Shown here in pieces: positions 18,576-26,499 of a stretch of DNA of 64,000 nt; positions within the stretch are counted from its first letter, which is position 1; each line of letters starts with the position of its first letter. The notes below the pieces were generated by a model that searched no databases, was not told the origin of the DNA, and saw nothing but the letters and a program-made list of their open reading frames with translations. The position numbers were made by a program, and so were the translations under genes. Origin of the DNA: Nocardia sp. BMG111209. Lineage in GTDB: Bacteria > Actinomycetota > Actinomycetes > Mycobacteriales > Mycobacteriaceae. Location of the stretch: the NCBI RefSeq assembly GCF_000381925.1, contig NZ_KB907307.1, forward strand, positions 992,001 through 1,056,000, read 5' to 3'.

Positions 18576-19333
18576 AGGTGTGGCTCCCGCCGATCGCGGT
18601 GGGCGTGTTGTTGCTGGCCGTGTGGCAGCTGCTGACGGTCGCCGCCGGGCTGCCGTCGTTCCTGTTGCCCGCCCCCAGCGCCATCGCCGCGGCGATCGGC
18701 GACAACGGGCACAACATCGTTGCGGCCGCGCTCGCCACCGGTGGTAACGCGCTGGTCGGGCTGGTGGCCGGCGCGCTGCTCGGCATCGTCGCGGCGGCGC
18801 TGGCGGTGCGGTTCGCGCCGGTGGACGGGCTGCTCGGGCCGCTGGCGGCCGCGGCGGCCGCAGTGCCGATCGTCGCGCTCGCGCCGCTGCTGAACTCGAT
18901 GTATTCCACCACCACCGATCTGCCGCGGCGGCTGGTCGCGACGATCGTGGTGTTCTTCCCCGTCTACGTCAGCACGCTGAAGGGCCTGCGGCAGGTGCCG
19001 CGGGTGCACGCGGATCTGATGACCGCCTACGCCGCCACCGGCTGGCAGATCACCCGTACCGTGCGGCTGCCGGCGGCGCTGCCGCATCTGTTCACCGGGC
19101 TGCGGATCGCTGCACCCGGCGCGGTCATCGCCGCGCTCATCGCCGAATACTTCGGCGGCCTGCAACACGGCCTGGGCAGCCGGATCACCTCCGCGGCGGC
19201 GAATACCGCCTACCCGCGGGCGTGGGCCTATGTGGCCGCCGCGATGGTGCTCGGCCTGCTGTTCCTGGCGGCCGTGCTGCTCCTCGAACGACTCACCCGT
19301 CGGCCCCGCATCATCGGATGGAGAAGGAAATGA
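18572..19333 (+). CDS. second ABC transporter permease
   Basis: 253 residues. About six membrane segments begin at WLPPIAVGVLLLAVWQLL. The loop contacting the ATPase is in HADLMTAYAATGWQITRTVRLPAAL (read in two parts around the conserved G). It differs from the first permease, so the transporter is likely a heterodimer. It starts inside the ATPase stop (ATGA) and ends inside the start of the binding-protein gene (ATGA at 19330), so all four transport genes are coupled. Confidence 0.88.
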   Translation: MKVWLPPIAVGVLLLAVWQLLTVAAGLPSFLLPAPSAIAAAIGDNGHNIVAAALATGGNALVGLVAGALLGIVAAALAVRFAPVDGLLGPLAAAAAAVPIVALAPLLNSMYSTTTDLPRRLVATIVVFFPVYVSTLKGLRQVPRVHADLMTAYAATGWQITRTVRLPAALPHLFTGLRIAAPGAVIAALIAEYFGGLQHGLGSRITSAAANTAYPRAWAYVAAAMVLGLLFLAAVLLLERLTRRPRIIGWRRK

Positions 19334-20475
19334 TCACCCGCACACGGACATTGCGCGCCTGTCTGGGGGTGGTGGCCATCGGCCTGGCCACCCTCACCGG
19401 ATGTAGTACCACCTCGGACACCACGAACGCGACCTCGCAGTCGGGCCTCACCACGGTGAAGTTGCAGTTGCAGTGGTTCAAACAGGGCCAGTTCGCGGGC
19501 TATCTGGCGGCCGTCGACCAGGGCTTCTACAAGGAGCAGGGGCTGGACGTCCGGATCCTCGACGGCGGTACCGATATCGTGCCGCAGACGGTACTGGCAC
19601 AGGGCCAGGCCGACTACGCGATCGCGTGGGTGCCGAAGGCGCTGGCCTCGCGCGAGGCCGGGGCCGGGATCACCGATGTCGCTCAGGTGTACCGGCGTTC
19701 GGGTACGAAACAGGTGGCGTTCAAGTCCGCGAACATCACCGGGCCCGCCGGCCTGAAGGGTAAGAAGGTCGGAAACTGGGGCTACGGCAACGAATTCGAG
19801 CTGTTCGCCGGTATGACGAAGGCGGGGCTGGATCCGGCGAAGGATGTCACCCTGGTGCAGCAGCAGTTCGACATGAACGCCTTCCTGTCGCACGATATCG
19901 ATGCCGCGCAGGCGATGTCGTACAACGAGTACGCGCAGCTGCTCGAGGTGAAGAATCCGGCCACCGGAAAGCTGTACACGGCAGACGATTTCACCACGAT
20001 CGACTGGAACGATCAGGGCGTGGCCATGTTGCAGGACGCGATCTGGGCCAACACCGCGAAGCTGAAGGACAGCGCCTATCAGGACCGGACGGTGAAATTC
20101 ATCGCGGCGTCGCTGAAGGGCTGGGCGTTCTGCCGCGATCATGTGGACAAGTGCCGCGACATCACGGTCGCGGCCGGCTCGACGCTGGGCGCCAGCCATC
20201 AGCAGTGGCAGATCAACGAGGTCAACAAGCTGATCTGGCCGGCGCCCGGCGGGGTCGGCACGATCGATAAGGACGCCTGGGACCGGACGGTCGGGATCGC
20301 GGAGCAGACGAAGAATCAGGAGGGCCACACGGTGCTGACGAAGGCGCCGGACGCCGACGCCTATACGAACGAGTACGTCACCAAGGCGCTGGATCTGCTG
20401 AAGACCCAGGGCGTGGACGTCACCGGCACCGGATTCCAGGCACAGGCGGTGACGCTGGCCGAGGGCGGCAAGTAG
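19330..20475 (+). CDS. NMT1/THI5-like ABC substrate-binding lipoprotein
   Basis: 381 residues. A lipoprotein signal ends at the lipobox ATLTGC. The mature domain begins VKLQLQWFKQGQFAGYLAA and contains DQGFYKEQGLDVRILDGG and VLAQGQADYAIAWVPKAL, typical of the THI5/NMT1 fold that binds thiamin-type pyrimidines, other pyrimidines, nitrate or sulfonates. With dihydropyrimidinase and ureidopropionase genes upstream, a pyrimidine, hydantoin or related ring is the best guess for the ligand. ATG 19330 is chosen for the ATGA overlap; ATG 19318 is possible. Confidence 0.88.
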   Translation: MITRTRTLRACLGVVAIGLATLTGCSTTSDTTNATSQSGLTTVKLQLQWFKQGQFAGYLAAVDQGFYKEQGLDVRILDGGTDIVPQTVLAQGQADYAIAWVPKALASREAGAGITDVAQVYRRSGTKQVAFKSANITGPAGLKGKKVGNWGYGNEFELFAGMTKAGLDPAKDVTLVQQQFDMNAFLSHDIDAAQAMSYNEYAQLLEVKNPATGKLYTADDFTTIDWNDQGVAMLQDAIWANTAKLKDSAYQDRTVKFIAASLKGWAFCRDHVDKCRDITVAAGSTLGASHQQWQINEVNKLIWPAPGGVGTIDKDAWDRTVGIAEQTKNQEGHTVLTKAPDADAYTNEYVTKALDLLKTQGVDVTGTGFQAQAVTLAEGGK

Positions 20476-20483
20476 CCGGCCGA

Positions 20484-20508
20484 GCGCGCACCTCAACGGG
20501 GTGCGCGC
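20484..20508. terminator. hairpin after the pyrimidine/ABC operon
   Basis: GCGCGCACC and GGTGCGCGC form a 9-bp stem around a 7-nt loop. It begins 9 nt after the operon stop and reaches into the 3' end of the convergent Nudix gene. Confidence 0.6.
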
Positions 20509-21020
20509 AACACCTCCGGGAGGACCACGCGGGTGTCGGGCACGAACGGCCACCGCGGATCCGCCAGGTGTTCGAGCAATTCCGCGTCGGTCCACCACCA
20601 ACCGTCGGCGACCTCCTCGGGCTGATGCCGGAACGGCCCGTCGTGACGCACCTCGTAGGCGAACACGTGACAGCGCATCGGCCGCCCGGCCCACTGCCCG
20701 TCCCAGGCGACGCGCGCTCGCGGCGCGGGGGTCTCGTCGCCCGGTCCGAGTTCGACGCCGAGTTCCTCGGCCAGTTCCCGCACCGCGGCGACGGCCGGAT
20801 CCTCGCCCGGCCCGACCACGCCACCCGCCAGGCAGTCGTGCATACCGGCGAACACGGATTTGGTCTCGGTGCGGCGGTGCACGTACACCCGGTCGCCGTC
20901 GCGGGAACGCACCAGCACCCCGGCGCTGGCATGCCACAGTCCGCGCTCGTAGACGACCGCGCGTTCCTCGGCGCCGACGGGCCGACCGGCGGCGTCGTAG
21001 ACCGCGATCACCTCGCTCAT
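20493..21020 (-). CDS. Nudix hydrolase
   Basis: 175 residues. The Nudix box is complete: GGVVGPGEDPAVAAVRELAEE fits G-x5-E-x7-REUxEExGU (about residues 66-88). The flanks VYERGLWHASAGVLVRS and VYVHRRTETK resemble the isopentenyl-diphosphate isomerase-like/YfcD branch, so the substrate may be a nucleotide or diphosphate; undetermined. Its ATG overlaps the stop of a 21-residue ORF upstream, and its end overlaps a shared terminator hairpin. Confidence 0.88.
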   Translation of the reverse strand: MSEVIAVYDAAGRPVGAEERAVVYERGLWHASAGVLVRSRDGDRVYVHRRTETKSVFAGMHDCLAGGVVGPGEDPAVAAVRELAEELGVELGPGDETPAPRARVAWDGQWAGRPMRCHVFAYEVRHDGPFRHQPEEVADGWWWTDAELLEHLADPRWPFVPDTRVVLPEVLRAPR

Positions 21021-21082
21021 CGGTCACCCCGGGCGGCCCGGGTCCCGTCGCCGTCGATGGATGTGCCGGACGGCGTCGTCAT
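21017..21082 (-). CDS. 21-aa leader ORF coupled to the Nudix gene
   Basis: It begins MTTPSGTSIDGDG and its TGA overlaps the ATG of the Nudix gene (ATGA). GGAG lies 7 nt before its ATG (21082), a better ribosome binding site than anything directly before the Nudix start. It may load ribosomes for the Nudix gene. No similarity recognised. Confidence 0.3.
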   Translation of the reverse strand: MTTPSGTSIDGDGTRAARGDR

Positions 21083-21145
21083 CCCGGGTCTCCTCGTCTG
21101 CCGGTCGTATTTCCCGCCCGAGGTTACCGGGGAATGCCGGGCCGA

Positions 21146-21162
21146 CCGAACGATCCGTTCGG
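21146..21162. promoter_or_regulatory. perfect palindrome between the Nudix and pxpA genes
   Basis: CCGAACG-ATC-CGTTCGG has 7-bp arms with a 3-nt centre. It lies in the divergent gap, about 65 bp from the Nudix leader ORF and 190 bp from pxpA. The size suits a dimeric repressor site. The regulator is unknown. Confidence 0.4.
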
Positions 21163-21352
21163 GGTGCTCGGACGTTCACCTGCTCCCCGCTCGGCGCCGG
21201 ATACCCGGCCTCGACACCGTCGCGCCCCGAGAGTGCCATGCTGTTCGCAGCGGTCGGATACGCGGTCGCGGTGCGCGCGGTTCGGCCCGGCCGAGACGCG
21301 CGGGCACGGACCGGACCGGGGCGAGGACGGCGTGGAGAGGCGGACAGCGGCG

Positions 21353-22099
21353 ATGATCGATCTGAACAGTGACCTCGGTGAGGGCTTCGGCGCCTGGTCG
21401 ATGGGTGACGACATCGCCCTGCTGGACGTCGTGACCAGCGCGAACATCGCCTGCGGTTTCCACGCCGGGGATCCGTCGATCATGCGGCGGACCTGTGCGG
21501 CGGCCGTCGAACGCGGGGTGCGGATCGGCGCGCACGTCTCCTACCGGGATCTCGCCGGATTCGGCCGCCGCGCGATCGCGGTGTCGCCGAGGGAACTGGC
21601 CGACGAAAACCTGTACCAGATCGGGGCATTGGACGCGTGCGCGCGGGCGGCCGGAGATCGGGTCCGGTATGTGAAACCGCATGGGGCGCTGTACCATTCG
21701 GCCGCCGCCGATCCGGAGATCGCGACGGCGGTGGTGTCGGCGCTCACCGCGTTCGGCGGCCTCGCCCTGCTCGGACCGCCGGGCTCGGAACTCGAGCACG
21801 CGGCCGCCGCGGCCGGAATCCCCTTCCACGCCGAGGGATTCGCCGACCGGGGATACTCGCCGGCCGGAACCCTGGTGCCGCGCGGCGCACCCGGCGACAT
21901 CCTGCACCCGATGGACGCGGTGGCCCAGGCCCTCTCGATCGCCGTCGGCGGCACGGCCCGGGACGCGACCGGCGCCGACGTGCCGGTCGCGGTCCGAAGC
22001 CTGTGTGTGCACGGCGATTCGCCCAGCGCGGTGGCGATGGCCCGGTCCATCCGGGACGTACTGACCGGCGAGGGCGTCGAGTTGCGGGCCTTCACATGA
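21353..22099 (+). CDS. pxpA: 5-oxoprolinase subunit PxpA (LamB/YcsF family)
   Basis: 248 residues. PxpA with PxpB and PxpC hydrolyses 5-oxoproline (pyroglutamate) to glutamate with ATP. The family signature MIDLNSDLGEGFGAW opens the protein, then NIACGFHAGDPSIMRRT, GAHVSYRDLAGFGRR and VKPHGALYH. ATG 21353 is used; an in-frame GTG at 21332 would add seven residues. The stop overlaps the pxpB start (ATGA at 22096). Confidence 0.94.
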   Translation: MIDLNSDLGEGFGAWSMGDDIALLDVVTSANIACGFHAGDPSIMRRTCAAAVERGVRIGAHVSYRDLAGFGRRAIAVSPRELADENLYQIGALDACARAAGDRVRYVKPHGALYHSAAADPEIATAVVSALTAFGGLALLGPPGSELEHAAAAAGIPFHAEGFADRGYSPAGTLVPRGAPGDILHPMDAVAQALSIAVGGTARDATGADVPVAVRSLCVHGDSPSAVAMARSIRDVLTGEGVELRAFT

Positions 22100-22725
22100 C
22101 CGGATTGCGGATCCGCCCGGCCGGTGATCGCGCACTGCTGCTGGAACCACCGGACCGGGATGCGCTGGCGGCGTTGACCGGTCGACTGCGGGAGCGGACG
22201 GTCGACGGCGTCGCCGACATCCTCCCGGCCGCCCGGACCGTCCTGGTGACCCTGTCGCCCGGCTCGGACCCCGACGCCGTGGCCCAGCTGTTGCGGGAGG
22301 CGGCGGCGAGCGCACCTCCCGGCGGAGACCACGACAGCGGCGAGCCGATCGTGATCCCGGTGCACTACGACGGCGCCGATCTCCCCGATGCCGCACGGCT
22401 GCTGGGTATTTCGGAGCAGGAGCTGATCGCCCGCCACGCCGGATACGAATGGCATTGCGCCTTCGTCGGTTTCGCCCCCGGATTCGGCTACCTCGAAGCG
22501 CCGCAGGCGAATCTGTCGGTCCCGCGCCGGGATCGGTCGCTCACCGCGGTACCCGCCGGATCCGTCGCCCTGGCCGGCGGTTACAGCGCCGTCTACCCCC
22601 GCCGCTCACCCGGCGGCTGGCAGCTCATCGGCCACACCGACACCGTCCTCTGGGACCTCACCCGCCCGGACCCGGCCCTGCTCCGCCCCGGCAGCCGGGT
22701 GCGCTTCGCCGTGGCCGATCGATGA
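22096..22725 (+). CDS. pxpB: 5-oxoprolinase subunit PxpB (KipI family)
   Basis: 209 residues. An N-terminal domain (residues 1-75) precedes the cyclophilin-like KipI domain. Characteristic stretches are VIPVHYDGADLPDAARLLG, CAFVGFAPGFGYLEA and SVALAGGYSAVYPRRSPGGW. It is coupled to pxpA by ATGA, and its own stop overlaps the ATG of a 76-codon bridging ORF that leads to pxpC. Confidence 0.93.
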   Translation: MTGLRIRPAGDRALLLEPPDRDALAALTGRLRERTVDGVADILPAARTVLVTLSPGSDPDAVAQLLREAAASAPPGGDHDSGEPIVIPVHYDGADLPDAARLLGISEQELIARHAGYEWHCAFVGFAPGFGYLEAPQANLSVPRRDRSLTAVPAGSVALAGGYSAVYPRRSPGGWQLIGHTDTVLWDLTRPDPALLRPGSRVRFAVADR

Positions 22726-22952
22726 GTGCGCGAAATCCGGACGGGTCGCGCCGCTCGCGGCGGGGTGCCGCCGGGTGGTCGGCCCGCAGGCCGGACGGGT
22801 GCCGTTGCCGTCGGCCGGCGAGTGGCGGGTGTGTGGACCCGGCGTGGCCCCCGCGGCCGGGTGGCGGGTGGCCGCGGAGCCGGGTGGGATCGGTTGGTGC
22901 GGTGTCGATTTCGGATGTGGTGGGGGCCACGGCTGTGCGGTCGGTGCGGTGA
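22722..22952 (+). CDS. 76-aa bridging ORF between pxpB and pxpC
   Basis: Its ATG overlaps the pxpB stop (ATGA) and its TGA overlaps the GTG start of pxpC (GTGA at 22949). The product starts MSARNPDGSRRSRRGAAGW and is rich in Arg, Gly, Pro and Cys, with no recognisable fold. A CGGCGG/CCGCCG hairpin lies at 22758-22773. Either it is a translated spacer that keeps pxpB and pxpC coupled, or the double overlap is accidental. Confidence 0.35.
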   Translation: MSARNPDGSRRSRRGAAGWSARRPDGCRCRRPASGGCVDPAWPPRPGGGWPRSRVGSVGAVSISDVVGATAVRSVR

Positions 22953-23851
22953 GCGGCAGGGTGCGGGTGGTGGCGCCGGGGGTGTTCAGCACGATCCAGG
23001 ATCGGGGGCGGGCCGGGTGGTTCCACGCCGGGGTCGGGGTGTCCGGGGCGGCGGATCGGGCGTCGTTCGCGCTGGCGAATCGCTTGGTGGGCAACGACGA
23101 ATCGGCCGCCGCGATCGAATGTGTGCTCGGTGGGCTGTGGGTGGAGGTCGACGGGCCGATGGTGGCGGCCGTGACCGGTGCGCCGGTGCCGATCAGTGTC
23201 GACGGGCGGGCCGAGCCGCCGGCGTCGGTGCTGTATCTGCGGCGGGGTAGCCGGTTGCGGCTGGGTACGGCGGCGGCGGGGTTGCGATGTTATCTGGCGG
23301 TGCGTGGTGGGTTCGAGCCGCCGGCGGTGCTGGGGTCGCGCAGTCGCGACACGCTGGCCGGGATCGGGCCGGAGCCGCTCGCGGCCGATACCGAACTCCC
23401 GGTCGGCACGGCGCCGCGGGGCTGGCCGGAGGTGGCGGTCGCGCCGGTCGCGCCGATGACGACGGGGACGGTGACGGCCCGGGTGTGGATCGGTCCGCGC
23501 GACGACCGGTTCACCCGGCCCGGCGATCTGTGTGCCGGGACCTGGCGGGTGTCCGCCGATATCGATCGGGTCGGGGTGCGGCTGGATCGAGCCGACGGGC
23601 CGCCGCTGGTCCGCCGGGACACCACGGAACTGCCGACCGAGGGGATGCCGTTGGGGGCGATCCAGGTGCCGCCCTCGGGGCAGCCGGTCGTCTTCCTCGC
23701 CGATCACCCGATCACCGGCGGTTATCCGGTGGTGGGGACGGTCGTGGACGCGGACGTCGACCTGTTCGCCCAGGTGCGGCCGGGGCAACTGGTGCGATTC
23801 CGGAACGACACGCAACCGCGGCGTGGCGGCGGTCCGGTTCGCGTACCGTGA
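22949..23851 (+). CDS. pxpC: 5-oxoprolinase subunit PxpC (KipA/AHS2 family)
   Basis: 300 residues. The biotin-dependent carboxyltransferase-like domain starts RVRVVAPGVFSTIQDRGRAG. Further signatures are AANRLVGNDESAAAIE-type spacing, YLAVRGGFEPPAVLGSRS (substrate region) and the C-terminal LADHPITGGYPVVGTV. GTG 22949 is chosen because the conserved domain begins three residues later and because the bridging ORF ends there. An upstream ATG at 22775 would add 58 residues of Gly/Pro-rich sequence without similarity. Confidence 0.9.
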   Translation: MSGRVRVVAPGVFSTIQDRGRAGWFHAGVGVSGAADRASFALANRLVGNDESAAAIECVLGGLWVEVDGPMVAAVTGAPVPISVDGRAEPPASVLYLRRGSRLRLGTAAAGLRCYLAVRGGFEPPAVLGSRSRDTLAGIGPEPLAADTELPVGTAPRGWPEVAVAPVAPMTTGTVTARVWIGPRDDRFTRPGDLCAGTWRVSADIDRVGVRLDRADGPPLVRRDTTELPTEGMPLGAIQVPPSGQPVVFLADHPITGGYPVVGTVVDADVDLFAQVRPGQLVRFRNDTQPRRGGGPVRVP

Positions 23852-23896
23852 GAGGTGCTGTGACACCGAGACTCGAGTCATCGAGAGGGGACGCAC

Positions 23897-24286
23897 ATGC
23901 CGCTGCCGCAGGGTCTGGCGAAGTTCAACCGGGTCGTGACCAATCAGATCACCGGGGTGGTCGCCGGTCGGCTGCCCGGATTCGGGATCGTCGTACACAC
24001 CGGGCGGAAATCCGGCCGGGTCTACCGGACACCGGTCAACGTGTTCGTCCACGACGGCCGGTACCGGATCGCACTGACCTACGGGCCCGGTTCGGACTGG
24101 GTCCGGAATGTGCTGGCCGCCGGGCGATTCGAGCTCGAGTCCGCCGGGCACACCCTCACGCTCACCGACCCGGTCGTGCAGCACGATCCGGATTCGCGCT
24201 GGGCGCCGATCGGGGTGCGGCAGGTGCTCGGCGCGGTGTCGGCGCCGGACTTCCTGGAGGCCCGCCGGGGGGATGCGCCGGCCTGA
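23897..24286 (+). CDS. nitroreductase/deazaflavin (F420)-dependent DDN-family protein
   Basis: 129 residues with the split-barrel DDN family pattern: LPGFGIVVHTGRKSGRVYRT followed by GRYRIALTYGPGSDWVRNVLA. Proteins of this family bind deazaflavin F420 and reduce quinones or nitro compounds; the M. tuberculosis prototype Ddn activates pretomanid. The substrate here is unknown. The ATG follows GAGAGGGGACGCAC. It faces another DDN-family gene 37 bp away. Confidence 0.85.
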   Translation: MPLPQGLAKFNRVVTNQITGVVAGRLPGFGIVVHTGRKSGRVYRTPVNVFVHDGRYRIALTYGPGSDWVRNVLAAGRFELESAGHTLTLTDPVVQHDPDSRWAPIGVRQVLGAVSAPDFLEARRGDAPA

Positions 24287-24323
24287 TCCGGTTCGTGCGC
24301 AGTGGATTTCGCGTGAGTCGTGA

Positions 24324-24812
24324 TCAGCGCGGGGTCAGCTGGACGATCGCGCCGCCGAGTTGCCAGGTCTGGTAGAGATCGGCCTTGTTCGGGTTGCCGT
24401 CGGCGTCGAAGCCGATGCCGTTGTACCTGGCGTTCTGCCGGTTGTCGCGGGCGACGACCTCGTACAGCCGCTGCACGTTCTCGGCGTCGGTGAAGACCTT
24501 CGCGTCGGCGGTGCGGCGCGGGCCGCCGGTCGAGATCTGTACCGGTACGTCCGCGCGCAGATTGCGCACCCACGGATGTTTGCGGGCGCCGATCACCAGC
24601 GCGCCGTCGTGGCGGGTGTAGGCCAGCGGGATCGCGTACTCCTTGCCGGTCTTGCGACCCACCACGTACAGGATCAGCAGGCGCCGTCCGACCAGGCCGC
24701 CGAGTACGGGCAGGCGGAACAGTCCGCGCACGAAACGATTCACGAGGTGCTGGCGGCCGTTCATCGGCATCGGGCCGGAGGTGGACGGCGTGCCGTACGG
24801 GTTGGTGGTCAT
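24324..24812 (-). CDS. second DDN-family deazaflavin-dependent nitroreductase-like protein
   Basis: 162 residues. The family core ILYVVGRKTGKEYAIPLAY, GALVIGARKHPWVRNLRA and a C-terminal LYQTWQLGGAIVQLTPR are present, with 40 extra N-terminal residues (PYGTPSTSGPMPMNG, then a hydrophobic LFRLPVLGGLVGRRLL). The ATG at 24812 has a consensus AAAGGAGG 6 nt upstream, among the best ribosome binding sites in the window. It converges with its paralogue, but the two are too divergent to be a recent tandem copy. Confidence 0.85.
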   Translation of the reverse strand: MTTNPYGTPSTSGPMPMNGRQHLVNRFVRGLFRLPVLGGLVGRRLLILYVVGRKTGKEYAIPLAYTRHDGALVIGARKHPWVRNLRADVPVQISTGGPRRTADAKVFTDAENVQRLYEVVARDNRQNARYNGIGFDADGNPNKADLYQTWQLGGAIVQLTPR

Positions 24813-24963
24813 CGCATACCTCCTTTCCACTCGATCCTGCGCCGCGCCGCCCCGCCCGGCAACCGCGCGGCGGCGACGCGCCCGCCGGCTGCGCGGGTGG
24901 CGGGCCCGCGCCGGATAGATTCGGCACTTGTCCGCTGGATCCGACGTGCTCAGGAGTGTGCCG

Positions 24964-26496
24964 GTGACCGACGTGGTGGAGCGTGCCCCTGAAACCGTAT
25001 CCACCCGGCGTCCGCCGCTGGCGGTCCGGCCGGTCGCTGCGATCGCGGTGGTCGCGGCGGCGGTGCTGCTGTTCTCGGCCTCGCGCTACGGCTACTTCGG
25101 CGACGAACTGTACTTCCTGGCGGCCGGTCGGCGCCCGGCCTGGGGGTACGCCGATCAGGGTCCCGTGGTGCCGATGCTGGCGCGCCTGATGGATACGCTC
25201 GCGCCGGGGTCGTATCTGGTGCTGAGACTGCCGGCGGTGGCGCTCACGGTGGCGGCGATCGTGTTGTGCGCCATGCTTGCCCGGGAGTTCGGCGGGAACG
25301 CGACGGCGCAGGCGCTGGCCGCCGCGGGTTATGCGACGTCGCCGTTTCTGCTGTTGCAGGGCGCGCTGCTGACCACCAACGCGGTGGACACGGTGCTGTG
25401 GGTGATCATCACGTGGCTGGTGGCCCGGTGGGTGCGCACCCGCAACGATCTGCTGCTGCTCGCGGCCGCGATCGTCACGGCGATCGATGTCCAGGTGAAG
25501 TGGCTGGTCCCGTTCCTCTGGATCGCGCTCGCCGTCTCCGCGGTACTGTGCGGCCCGCGCGGACTGGTGCTGCGGCCGATGTTGTGGGCCGGTGCGGGGG
25601 TCGCCGTGCTGTTGTCGGTGCCGGAACTGTTGTGGCAATCGCGCCGCGGCTGGCCGGAGATTCTGATGACCCAGGTGATCGGCGGGGAGCAGGGCATCCT
25701 CGGCGGCCGGCTGCTGTTCGTGCCGATGACCCTGGAGCTGGCCGGCTGGCTGGCCGGGCCGCTGCTGGTGTGCGGGCTGGTGGGGTTCCTGTTGCGGAAG
25801 TCGTTGCGGCCGTACCGTTTTCTCGGCGTGGCATGGATCGTGCTGGAGCTGGTGTTCATGATCACCGGCGGCCGGATCTACTATTCGGCCGGACTGGACG
25901 CGGTCGCGATCGCCGCCGGTGCGATCGTGGTGGTGACGGCGATCGGGGGGCAGCCCGCGGTGCCGCGGCATCTGCTGACCGCGGGGGTGCTCACGGTCGT
26001 GGGAGGGGCGGCGTTCTATGTCCTGCGCGCGACGCCGTGGCTACCCGCCGAACGGGTCGAGCCGCCGCGCAGCAATTCCGAGGCCGCCATCGCGATCAGC
26101 GTGTACGGCAAATTCGGCTGGCCGGAGCTGTCCGACGCCGTGGTCGACGCCTACCGCCGGCTGCCCGACGCGGACCGTGCTCATGCGGTGATCATCGCCG
26201 ATACCTATTGGCAGGCAAGCGCTCTGGACGAACTCGCGCGCGACCGGCTGCCCCCGATCTACAGTCCCAGCCGCGGCTGGGGCTATTTCGGCGCACCGCC
26301 GGACGACGCCTCCGTCTATCTGGTGGTGGGCAGTTACGAATTGGTGCTGCAGAGCCAGTTCGGCGAGGTGACCCCGATCGGCCTGGTCGACACCCGCCTG
26401 GGGTTCCCGGGCAACACCCAGCAGGTGACGTTGTGGCGGTGCACGGGCCTGCTGAAGTCCTGGGCCGACGTCTGGCCGGACTGGATGCATCTGTGA
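24964..26496 (+). CDS. GT39/ArnT-like polyprenyl-phosphate sugar transferase, multi-pass membrane protein
   Basis: 510 residues with about ten membrane segments. After the first segment comes FGDELYFLAAGRRPAWGYADQGP, which carries the acidic DE-type motif and the D-Q-P pattern of the PMT/ArnT GT-C superfamily. A soluble C-terminal domain (from about residue 365) ends the protein. The donor and acceptor are unknown; in this clade such proteins modify cell-envelope glycans or lipids. GTG 24964 is chosen because CAGGAG lies 7 nt upstream. It converges closely with the LysR gene. Confidence 0.82.
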   Translation: MTDVVERAPETVSTRRPPLAVRPVAAIAVVAAAVLLFSASRYGYFGDELYFLAAGRRPAWGYADQGPVVPMLARLMDTLAPGSYLVLRLPAVALTVAAIVLCAMLAREFGGNATAQALAAAGYATSPFLLLQGALLTTNAVDTVLWVIITWLVARWVRTRNDLLLLAAAIVTAIDVQVKWLVPFLWIALAVSAVLCGPRGLVLRPMLWAGAGVAVLLSVPELLWQSRRGWPEILMTQVIGGEQGILGGRLLFVPMTLELAGWLAGPLLVCGLVGFLLRKSLRPYRFLGVAWIVLELVFMITGGRIYYSAGLDAVAIAAGAIVVVTAIGGQPAVPRHLLTAGVLTVVGGAAFYVLRATPWLPAERVEPPRSNSEAAIAISVYGKFGWPELSDAVVDAYRRLPDADRAHAVIIADTYWQASALDELARDRLPPIYSPSRGWGYFGAPPDDASVYLVVGSYELVLQSQFGEVTPIGLVDTRLGFPGNTQQVTLWRCTGLLKSWADVWPDWMHL

Positions 26497-26499
26497 TCG

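Noticed and set aside
22606..23094. 162-codon minus-strand frame over the pxpB-pxpC gap
   Set aside because: Antisense to pxpB and pxpC ends, low-complexity Pro/Thr/His product; the doubly overlapping plus-strand ORF explains the gap better.
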